This document shows, one piece after another, positions 36,101-48,100 of a stretch of 64,000 nucleotides of DNA (position 1 is its first letter; the number at the start of each line of letters is the position of its first letter). Source of the DNA: Corythucha ciliata (taxonomy: Eukaryota; Arthropoda; Insecta; Hemiptera; Tingidae); contig CM075937.1 of assembly GCA_038030265.1 (NCBI GenBank), positions 3,658,001 through 3,722,000 on the forward strand, in the 5' to 3' direction. The notes below the pieces were generated by a model that was not told where the DNA came from, ran no database searches, and saw only the letters and a program-made list of their open reading frames with translations. The translations under genes were made by a program, and so were the position numbers.

Positions 36101-39100
36101 GATACGCCTTTAAAACTTCTCAAAAGATCGCGAGCTCTCGAGTTAATGACTTTAATACGTCGGATCTGTTTTCAGAGCTTTTTCATATAATTAAACTCGT
36201 CTCTAGCTAGAACATCTGTCCCCCTCCGCCCATGTACAAGTCGTTATGATTAGAGTGCGGTTAAAGCGTTAAGTCGACGCAGTTGCGTGTTCTTAAACGA
36301 ATATTACACGTTTCACAATGGAGTTTTTGACGATCATTCCTACCTCCGACTGGTAAAAAAAAAAAAAAAATTGAGATCTTCACCTGGGCATGTTAGGAAC
36401 ATTTTCCACTGTTGTTAGAAGAGCCAAATAAAAATAAATGGGCAGGCGCCCTTTTTTCCCATGCTATCCCTTACATTTGTTTTGTTTTTTTACGTGTGTT
36501 GCCCAGAAACAGAAGCGTAATGTTGTGCGATACGACTAACTGTCTCCGTAAACGACATGGATGTAACTTAAAATTAGTAACAAAACCTAATTCCCCCCTG
36601 CCCTGATGGGATTAATCTGCAACTTTTTTTGTGTGGTTGCTTTTATTGATCAGACCGTAAAACTTCGGAAAAATGATCCTAAATCATTAACAAAAACTCC
36701 CCCTCCCCGATACTATTTATTATTATTACTAAAATGATTAAATTTTGAAATTGGACGAAACAGCGTTCCTCCGGGTTTCACGATTTCTTGAATGGATGGG
36801 TTTGGGGCTCCGTCAAAAACAAAATTCTGCGGTTATGTTTGCCTCGAAAGTGAATTTTACGTCAAATTTTAGAGCACCAATTTCGCGAGTTTCAAGTACG
36901 AATTTCGCGGATTTAGCTTCTTTCAACAACGACAAATTCCGAGGCGTTGGTCTAATTAAAAAACCAACTCCACGGAATTTGGCCATCTCAAAATGCTAAT
37001 TTCGCGTGACGGTTGGTTCATTGAGGGGTTTTCTCTTTTCAAACCACAAAACTTCGTGGGATTCGTTTCTTCAATGAACAAACGCGGGTTTGGGCTTAAT
37101 TAGTAAACCATCCGATGGGATTCTGTTGTGAAAGGAGAAGGGAGGGTCGTTAGAGCGCAGCAGAGGAGACGTGGGTTTGGCTTGATTGGAGCGAAGTTCC
37201 AAAGCTATAGATTTTCGCCAATAATACACAACGTGTTATGCTGGCTTATGTTTGAACGGGTTGATGGAACCGGAGCCAGCAGGGACTGGGAGTGGGAGGT
37301 GGCCAATTCATCCCTCCCTGTCAACATTCTTCAGATTTTTTGCTTTGAATAAGCGCCTTCCCTCAATTTTATCTACGAAGCCGTAGATCGGCGTCCTCAT
37401 TTTTTCGTGAACTAGCACTTTTTTCTCCATTTTAGCCGCTTGTTTTCACTTTTAGCCGTGAATTACTGCTTTTTCCTACTTTAAGCCACGCATTGGCCCA
37501 TCAGAGTGGTCGAGGTCGCTAGGGCATCCTGGACTCTCATGTCCAGGTATCGTCTGCTGAGTGTCTTCGATTCCCACTTACAGGCTGGATTATTTGAGCT
37601 TAAACTTATGTGTAAAAGAAGTTAAAAAGTAAACTGTGTGCTCTCGCCCATGTCCGCGACACCTTAAATGTAGTTGGACGAAAAGCCCGTTGGGTTATCA
37701 ACGATTACATAAGCCACGCATTAAGTTGCCTCCAGAAACAGCGGATCGACGTACTTCTTCCAACTTTAGCAGGGAATGATCCCTTTTTCTGATTTTTTTC
37801 ACAAATTAGCGGTTTTATTTTTATTTAAACTCCAATTAAGAGTTCTTTCTCAATTTATAGCCCCAATGATCAATATTTTCCACATTTTATAGTGCTACTT
37901 CTCATTTTGTCAACTTTTAGATATTAACAAGCACTTTTTCTCAATTTTAGCTGCGATTGAGCGCTTTTTCACAATTTTAGCAGACTTGGACTTGCTGCAA
38001 GAACAGCACATTTAGCGCGCCATCCTTGTTGTAGCAGCGAATTTTCTCAATGTTGGCCGTGAGATTGCGCTCTTTCTCGACTTTAGCCGTGAATTAGAGC
38101 TTTTCTCTCAATTTTTTCTTCCTACAGTCAGTTGAGCAATTTTCAATGCGCCACTCGTCAGATCTGTATATGGCGCGACCTGGTCATATTGGCTGTTTTA
38201 GAGCAGAACCTGCCAGTTTGGCCATTTCATGAAACGCGAGTGATCGGTTTTGCCATCATTTTCAGGGCTTGAATCGTCTGTTTAGGCATTTTCAAGGCGC
38301 TAATCGTACAGATTTAGGGGGCGTATAAAGTAAATTTGGCCATTTTTAGGGCGTGAATCGCCAGTTAGGTATTCAGTAGGGCACGAATTAGTGAGTGCTC
38401 AGGTCAGTTCAGCTATTTTTAGTGCGCAAATCACCAGTTTACGACATGTGTAAAGATTGTGTGTGGTCAGTTCTACCACTTTCACAGCGTTATTAGTTTG
38501 CCATTTTCAGAGTGCGAATAGGTAGTTTGGCTAATTTTAGTGCACAAAAAGTCATTTTAACCATTTTTCAAGGCGTGATTAGTCAGTTTGGCCATTTTTG
38601 GAGCACAAATTGTCAGTTTTGATGTGTTGACGGCCCGAACCGTCTGCAGTTTTGGCATTTTCAAGCCATCAATCGTTATTATAAGCTGGTTTTGACTTTT
38701 TGTTGTCGTAAATAGCCACAGTTAGGTCAGTTTTTTGTGTGGCGCAGATAGTCATTTCAGCCATTTTTAAGGAACGAAACGTTACTTTAACCATTATCAG
38801 AGCGTTAATCACCAGTTTATCACCGGTTTTCAGGCAGATTGGCATTCAGATACGAACCGTTGGTTAAGGCATTTTTAGGGTGCGAATCTTCAGTAGCGCC
38901 ATCTGTAGAATGGTTTGACATTTTCATGGCAGAAATTGTCGGTTTTGGGTATTTTCAAGGCAGAGATACGATCAGTTTGGCCTTAGTAAGAGCGTCAATT
39001 GCCAGTCAGTGTGCCCTAAACTTGAGTGCACGAAACGACAGTTTGAGCATTTTCAAGGCGCGAATGTTCGGTTGAGTCACGGTTTGTTTTTGCCATTTTC

Positions 39101-42100
39101 AGGGCATGAAATCTTTACTTTGAGCAGTTCATCAATTTTTGGGCACATAATATAGAGTCGGTTTTACTAATTTTAAGGCGTAACTATCCAGTTTGGTTTC
39201 CCTCCCCGCCTTCTTCGGGGGGGGGGGGGGCTTTCCCGGCCAAGCCGAGTCCGGCGACGCCAAGGCCACTGTGCACTTCACACCCGTTTTGTTTTTTTTT
39301 TTTTGGGGTATGAACTCGGATCTACCGAGTCCGCTGGCGCCTAAGCTCTTAAGCGGCTCTTACGCCATACCCTGAGAATCCATTAGCTGTGCACTTCACA
39401 CCCTTACTAGCAAGCGTTTCGGTCGGGGCGCGGTTTGTTGAACGCATACCGTCGGGATCGCCCAAACGAAGCCGAGTGTGCCGTGTCACAGCTCGCCGCA
39501 GCCTTATAATGTAATGGGCAATGGCTGGATTCGAACCCAGGCCCGCTGGGTTTGTATTAGTATTTGTCGCAGACTGCATGGCAGTTATAGGGAATCGCGG
39601 TGGCATTTAACGATATCCTGTCAATAAGTTCGTCATTTCCTATGGAAAATTGACATTTTTTACGACAGAATTAAGACAATTTTCTACGATTTCATCAAAC
39701 GTGCGATTAGTACAGGAAATAAAGCTTTAAAAAAGGCAGGATAGCGGCAAAATAAGACCCAACTTCAAATGTGGCTTAAAAAATTCCTTTTGATGCATAC
39801 TTCCAGGCTTCGAAGAGTCCACAATGATATAGGCTGGCAAACATCCCTTTAAGGGAAGATAGACGTTGGCCACTCATCGCTATAAGGGATAAAGAAATTC
39901 GCCCGAACGGGGTGTCTAATCCTATGCAGTTTTAATATAAACTTTAGAACTCTATCGATTTCGAAGGGCAAAAATAACATGACACACTTATCAGGTTACA
40001 ACGTTTCGACGGTGGAGTTCCCCTCCACCTATGCATGTGTCTTTTTTTGTGCCGAATCAATAAAAATCAACCACAAGTCCGTGCGACGATTAGTTTTTGA
40101 GTTACGACGTAAATTGTACCAAAATACTTGGTTTTTGGGGAGAATCCTCACGTCCAACGTTTACGATGCAGTTAACGTAGATGTGATTTCTGAAGTAGTT
40201 TTTGGCGCTGAATCGAATGAGCGTTTGCAGGGATCGCTGGGGTCAATACTTGTGATATACGCCCACAAATATGAGACAAAAATCCTTTAAAAATGCTGGA
40301 GATGTTTGCCCTAACTCAAACAGAATAGTTAGAAGCGATCCCGACTACAGCTCATTCAATTCAGCACAAATAACTGCGTACGATGAGAGAAAATGGCCAG
40401 TCCTGCCTAAATCATTAGGTATACAAATTTTTTAGGGCACATTTAAGTTCATAGCTCAAGTAATATTGATCTCAGAGAATCGAGCTACCGTGCATTTCAT
40501 TCAGCACCAAAAACAACTTCAGAAACGACTTCAAAACTAAATGTAGGGCGTGAGGATTTCAATAAACTTATCAAGCCAAAAACAACATTTTTTTCGTACA
40601 AATTATGCCATAACTCGAGAACTAATCAGCCCACGGACTTGGGGCTGATTTTTATCGACTCAGCACACACAACCGCACAAGATTAGTCACCTCGTTTGGG
40701 TAATTTTTTTCATCCCTTGTAGGGGTGGAGTTGGGGTTCGCCACCCCGTATTGTTGCGGACTCTTCGAAACCTCAAAGTGTACATCAAAAGGATTTTTTA
40801 AAGCCACTTTCGACATTGGGCTGAATTTTGCCGCTATTCTGGCTTTATTCCCCGTACTAGATTGAAGAAACCAACAAATGCTGTAGAATTTATCAACCGT
40901 TAATAGAAAATCCTCCTGTGCACGACCAAATCAAGATAAGACACACACTATACGTGACTACGTGGATTGAGTGGCTTTCTAGCCCTCGCCTGCATGTTTC
41001 GCCCTCTTCTCCCCCCTCTCTTCCAGAAGGGCTTGTACCCCCGTACAAGCCGTTGAGTTAGTCAACTTAAGCCCAGCTTTTTAATGCTGTCAGTTAAGCA
41101 CATAGCGACAGAGTCTATTTATTCCGCCACTCTTCGCGGTTTTATTTTTCACCCGAATTTAACCGCGATTGACGTTTGATTTATGATCAGAAGCGATATT
41201 TTTCCGCCTTTAAAAAAAACCCCTCCGACGGTGATATTTCAGTTTAATAAAGCGTTGCAAAAAGTGAAATACGTTGCAGCGCGTGAGCCACATAGTGGAA
41301 AAAAAAAATAAAGAGAGCGAGGAAATTAAGATGAATTCCATCAATAATGAGCGCTTCATAAATCATTCAAGAAAATAAAAAAAATATTATTAAATCAAAG
41401 TCTATAAATTGATATTAAAATGCCAACATCGTGTGTCTTTTTTTTTGCAGAACATTCCTCGTCAACGGCAGATTGAGCGACATATTTGTGGGCGCTTTTC
41501 GCGACCTTCCCAAACTGACCACCATGTGAGTATAAATGAGGACACCAAAACAGCCCTCCAGCAGACGGTTTTGCGGATTAAAACGGAAATCCCGTTGTTC
41601 TTTTATTCATTGTATATGGGCGGCAGGGGTGGGAGTATAGTTGAAAACAATTCAACAATTTTTGAACGATTAATTTTCCCTTTTTAATGCCATCATAATA
41701 CAGTATAAGGACGTTACCCCTTACATGATGTTTTTGTAGAATCTATTTCAAGGGGGACATGATGGTGGTCTTCCATTAATCACTCTCCGACCTGTTTTTC
41801 TCTCTCACTCCTCACACTCTCTCTCTCTCTCTTTCAATTTATTTTTATTTTTCATAATCAGCTTTCAAAATCTGCTGAGAAAATTGTTGAAAAAGGGATC
41901 GTGGGACTTAAAGGGGGGGGGGATATTACGAGTTTTTAAGCCAATTTTCAAGAAAGGTGCTACATAGGAGGAAAGTAGTTAAAGGCAAACATTTTCCTGA
42001 TGATAAGCTTTATAAAGACTAGTGAAAATCCGGGCAATTAAACGAGCTCTTAAAAAGAGTGGATAGCCCTGAACTTTATCTTGGCTACAGTCCATTAACC

Positions 42101-45100
42101 GTTTAAAAAGATTTGATTGAAACATTTTGAAAGAGAACGTCGTCCGTTGTTTTTTAGGGATTGGTGGGGGGGGGGGAGAGGGAGCGAATGACTTTCTTTA
42201 AAGAGTTTCAATTAACTTCCTTTAAATTGATATTACCTTTAATTCATTTTCATAATCTTATGAGTAAACGAGTGAAAAAGTTTCTATCTTTCAACTTTGT
42301 AGAACAATTTATAATTCGGGAAGACTGGAGTTTATACCGGACGAAGTCTTCAGAGTCAACCTCACTAAACTGAAATCTTTGTAAGACAAATTTCAAACAA
42401 TTAGACAAATATTGGATTAATTAATTGTTGTTTTTTTTTAATTTTTGTTTTAGGCGAATTCAAAACTGTGGGCTGAAAACGTTACCTCGACTCACTCAAC
42501 TAGAGACAAACGGAAGCACCGTCAGTATTGTGTAAGTACCTACTTTGGAGGGGTCAAATTATGCCGAAAACCCTAGCCCCTATATTTAAGCCTCTTTCAC
42601 CCCAATCACTCTCCCCCTCCCCCTCACCCAATCGATACTATCACGAGCACTATAACTACTGTGATCAGAGGTCCATCTTTAGCCAGTACGGCACTCCGGG
42701 TTGTGGTCCTATGGTCCCTTTAAGGTTCTCAAAAGGAGCCTAAGTAGTACCAATTTGGAAACACTGCTGTACTTTTATTTGTTTCGAGGCTAAATAGACA
42801 TGAAATGTAATTTTGGGACTAATTAATAGCCACGAAACTGAGTGTTTGCGACTATTGGCCTGAACATTTACGTACGTTTCTCGTCATTACTTGCGCGAAT
42901 TTGCTGTGGATTGGTGCTTCGACGACGTTATGGTTGGGGAGCTTTGCTGTTGTTTGGAGCTCTGCCGTGATTTTCAGTTTTGCTGATGGTTGGGGCTTTA
43001 CTGTGGTTAGAGCTTTCTGCGGTTGCTCTGGTTGGACATTTGCTGGAGTTGGATATTTTCTGTGGTTAGAGTTTTACTGTAGTTTGGAGCTTTGATGTGT
43101 TGCTTTGCATTGTTTAGAAGCTTTGCTGTGGATTTGAGCTTTGACGTTGTGATTGGAGGGCTTTGCTGTGGTTTGAAACTTTGCTGTGGTTGCCTCTTTA
43201 CTAAGGTTAGAACTTTTTGTGGTTAGTGCTTTAGGCTGTGTTTGAGCCTTCTTTGTGGTTGGAGCTGAGCTGTGGTTATAGTTTTGCTATTGTTAGAGCT
43301 CTTTGTGGTTGTAGCTTTACTGTGGTTGGCGCTTTCGATTTATTATTCATTCTGAATAATACATACCCATGTTTTCGATCAGGGAAAAATTTTAACGACC
43401 CACCCTCAAACGTTTAACTTTGACGTTTTAACTTGCCTAGATTAGATTTTTTCCGTCTGCAGCATTCCGTATACCGTCTTAAAAAAACTCGTTCTTTCGC
43501 AAATAGACTTCATTTGGGATATTTTTGGTCCCAACGTCTCGCCAGCTTGATCAACGAACTCACTGGGTCTTTATGGGTCAAAAGCGGTTCAAAAACGGGG
43601 GCATTCAAAGGCTTTGAGATCATAGCGGTGTAATCGATTTTCATGTAATTTCAAGCACGATCTTGCTACATTCATGAGTAATAACCCCATGAAGGAGCGT
43701 TTTTTGTGGTTTAAAATATAAGGCACTATAGCGAGATACTAAAACAGTTGGGGTGGGGTGGGGAGTTGTTCCGTGAAAGGGCCCCATTGAGTTTTCCAAC
43801 CCCGGGCCAAATATTCTTTTCGTGGCGCGCGGGTCAGCGAGCTCTGCTAGGATCGAGGCTTTTTCCACAGACTTCAGGGCTGACAATCACGTCGGCACTG
43901 CCCACGGGCCAAAGCGTACATAAAACACTGCGCAATATAACCACGGAGTGAACCCCTTCAGCTATTCGTCTGATCGAAAATTCGTTTCGATTTTTGGATT
44001 CTCCATGCGTAACACTAAGATACGCGGTTTCGTCCCTTTTTGGAATTTTCGCCAGCCTATTCGCCAAAAACGCCCACATAGGGTGAGCGAATTTTTTGTG
44101 CAATTTCCTCAATGTGTTTCGTTCTAAACGCGTCATATAAAACGCGGTTTATGAGTCCCTCAGACCATTTCGAATTGAGAAATGCCACCGGTTCCGGCCA
44201 ATACGCCCGAACTGGGGCGTTATCTTCTCTCAAAGTGGCCACTTTTTAGTGACCCCGTCTATCTGGCCAACATCCAAAAAATTACGACATGTTTGAGCTA
44301 AATATCCGCTAAACTCCATGTTCCCTGGCTAAAAATTGGTAAAATCGCTAGTTTCCGGTCTTGTTTTTCTTTCTCGGTAAAATGCAACTTGCAGGTCCTT
44401 ATTTTTACAAAATTGCAATTCTTTTGTATTTATTTTCGCGAAATTCCCACGTTCTGGTCCTGTTATTTTTTTTTTCTGAATGAGCGCGGACCCCAGGCAA
44501 ACCGGCCCGAACTGTGCCCAAAGCCTTGCAAACATTGCCACAAAATTTTCCAGTAATGCGAGCTAAGAATAGGCAAAATTGAAAGTTTGGGGTGTAAAAT
44601 ATCTCCGGAAAAGTGTTTGTTTCTGGTCTTTATTTTCGCGAAATTTCGTTAGTTTCGGGGCTTATTTTCTGTGACCTTGTAAGAGAGTTCCACCGGTCGA
44701 ACCGGCCACAGCCCGGGAGAGCCCCAAAGAACGAAGAAATAGCCACAAAATGTCAGCATTTTGGAGCTAAATATTTGCGAAATTGGAAGTTTTCTGCCTG
44801 AATATTCGAACAAATTTGATGTTTTATACCTACTTACGTGAAATTGCAAGTTCCTGGTCTTCATTTTCGCAAAATTTAACTTTTTTGATGTTTTATAAAC
44901 TTATTTTGCTCGGTTCGCTTTTTAAAAAAATCAAATTTTGCGGATTTGGCTCAATCAAAAAACCAATTTCACGAGAATGTCTCTTTCCCGTGAGGAAGGC
45001 GACTCAAACCAGCATGGCGCGGTCGGCGATTTTGGAGAGGGTGACGGTGAGGGAGCACATATACTCACACCTCTCTCAAATAAATTTCACGGATGTGGCT

Positions 45101-48100
45101 CTTTCAAAGCTCAACTTTTGCAGATTAATTGGCACTCACAGAACCCAACTTCGCGGGTTTTGCCATGCACGTGAATCTGGCGGCACACATCACTAATCAC
45201 GAAGAAAATGGCGCCATTCGTTTGTTTACGTTTGTTTAGCCCAATTTTTCGTTTGTTTAGCCCTGCAACATACAATTTTTTAAAATCAAAATGTGTGCCG
45301 CCAACTTTACGCAACGGCACACATGACCCCAATCGTTTGTTTCGCTACATATTCGGGCAGAAATTCGCTTGTTTAGCCCAAATTTTCGTTTGTTTAGCCC
45401 AGCAGAACATGTGTTTACTTATGAATACATGTTTAGGTGGGCTAAACAAACGAAAATTTGGGCTATACAAACGAAAATTTGGGCTAAACAAACGTAAACA
45501 AACGAAGTTCTGTCCGAATATGTAGCGAAACAAACGACTGGGGTCATGTGTGCCGTTGCGTGAAGTTGGCGGCACACATTTTGTTTTTTGAAAAATTGTA
45601 TGTTGCAGGGCTAAACAAACGAAAATTTGGGCTAAACAAACGAAAATTTGGGCTAAACAAACGTAAACAAACGAAGTTCTGTCCGAATATGTAGCGAAAC
45701 AAACGACTGGGGTCATGTGTGCCGTTGCGTGAAGTTGGCGGCACACATTTTGTTTTTTGAAAAATTGTATGTTGCAGGGCTAAACAAACGTAAACAAACA
45801 GTAAACAAACGAATGGCGCCATTTTCTTCGTATTTAGTGATATGTGTGCCGCCAGGTTCACGTGCATGGTTTCGCCCTCTTAAAAAGCCAATTTCCCTGG
45901 ATTGACTCCCTGAAAGTTGTTGGCCAATTTCCAGACCACTTTTTTTTGTTCCCGAGCCACTTATATATTGCTATTTTCTTGGTTCCTCAGTGAGTTTCCA
46001 AGTCACATTGCCAATTTTCGAGTCGTTTTGTCAGTTTCCTGGCCAGTGAGCCAGTTTCTAGGCCACCGTGCCTGTTTCCATGCCACTGTGCCGATTTCCA
46101 GGATACTTTGTCAATTTAAAGGTCCCTTATTCAGTGAACGGGCCATTATGACAGTTTCACTCGTATTATTGTCAGTTTCTTAGTTACTCAGTCAATTTCC
46201 AGGCGAATTTGTCAGTTTCCCAGTACCTTTTACTATTTCCAGGCCACTTCCTTGTTTTTTTGGTGTCCTGATTATCAAAGTTTGTCTCATAAACCGTATA
46301 GGCCTGAAATTCGCCCCCTGCGTTCAGGCCTGCTGTACCCGCCCGCTTATGCCACTTTAATACACACCTGAGCCAGGTGTGGTGAGCTCCGTGTTGGGAG
46401 GCGGGGTCTGCTTTGAAGTGTCAATCAGCACGTGTGGGAGCAGACCCCCTACTGCTACGGAGTAGCAAGTAGGAGAATGCCACCCGCGCCTTTGGCTCAA
46501 ACATCAGCGATCTTCTCAAACATAGATGCTGCCGGGCTCCTTGATCAAGGGCTGGTGGCTGTGCCCATGCCCCCTCCCCCCACCACATTCCCAGATTTGG
46601 CTGATTTCTCGTTTAGCTCAGTTCGATGAATCATATTATGTTGTCGTCGTCGAGAAATATTGGTTTTTGTTTCTGTTTTCCGCTTTTTCCTACATGACCT
46701 AACGGTGACAACCAACACAGCAGTGTGACTCCGGTGTAGAAGCTTGCTCAATGGGGGTTCACAGACCTCACCATTGTTTTAGCATCTCGCTTTGGTGCGC
46801 AATATTTTAAACCACAAAAAAGGTACAACCACAGCAACAAAACATAGTAAACATAGCTCCAAACCACAGCAAAACGGCCTCTAATCACAAAAGAGCTCCA
46901 ATCTATGTCGATGTCCAAAGCAAGTCCCTTTCCCTTACCTATCGCTTTAAACCCTTCTACCACTGTAATGCGCAACAGGTTGTCAATCACGACACTTCTC
47001 TTCTTATTTGTGTGTGTGTGTGTGTGTGTGTTTGATGGGTGCGAGAGTCTTCATTTTCAGAGACTTTGAAAATAACTTGATCGCCAGACTATACACGATG
47101 AACGTCCGTCTCAATGTCGACTACCTGTAAGATTCTTCAACCCGCTCGCCTCTCCCTAACAAAACGCTATAATTATCGTTTTTTGCTCCTCCTCCCCCTC
47201 CGCAGATCCGTGGCTTATAATCAAATTGAGACGGTTGACGCGCAAGCGTTCGACGGTTCAAAAGTCGGATATTTGTGAGTCCCTACCTTTTCATAAAAAA
47301 ATGAACAAATAATAACGTTTTTTTGTTTTTGTTTTTTAGGAGTCTTCGTGGGAACACGAAATTGACGACAATACACGAGCAAGCGTTCAAGGGGATAGTC
47401 AAACTAGTCAAATTGTAAGTTAAAAAAACAAAACACGCAGGGTGAAGCACGTTTCTATAATTCATGGTGACCTCTGGTCTACGTTTTAGTTTTCCCCATT
47501 GAAATAGCGCTCGAAAGAATGAAAATTCACTACTTTTAGAATGCTCTTGCGAGAGAGGAGAATAAAGAAACAAATTCTGTCAGCGTCTTGGAAAATAAAG
47601 ACAGAAATAAAATTCTGACTGCGTATCGTCTTCGAAAATAAAAGACCCGCCGCCCGACGTTATGAGAATGCAATCAGTAGTTGGTGGGCGGGGGAGTGGT
47701 TGAAAGGGGGGGGGGTGAAAAAAGGGGTTGATGCTCTCTACTCTTCGAATAATTCACTTTAAATAGCGTCCATTATCACGAGTGGAAATTTAGTTTATTA
47801 GAAAACTACCACTTGAAAAGCAACACCCTGAAACCGGGAGAGCACTTCAAGACATTAGTTGTAGCGTTTATGGTGGTGGGAGAGGGATGAATGGGGCCGG
47901 AGGGGGGGGGGAGATTGTACCAACGGGTTGAAGAGGATCGTTAATTTTACTGTTTTGTGCGTTTTTCCAGGGATGTTTCTGATACTTCAATAGCTGTTCT
48001 CCCGACTGGATTCGGTTTCAACGAATTAAGCACGCTATTTGTGGAGAACGTTGAAACACTGAAAACATTTCCGTCTGTGTACAATTTTCCGGTAAGTGCA

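Noticed and set aside
39979..40290. 103-codon frame considered as a gene
   Set aside because: It lies in one arm of an old inverted repeat, and I recognise no domain; the matching region in the other arm is not open in the same way.
45208..45867. Open frames of 105, 133 and 107 codons with repeated [20 protein letters not shown] peptides
   Set aside because: They arise from translating the 21-bp module of the hairpin in several frames and on both strands.
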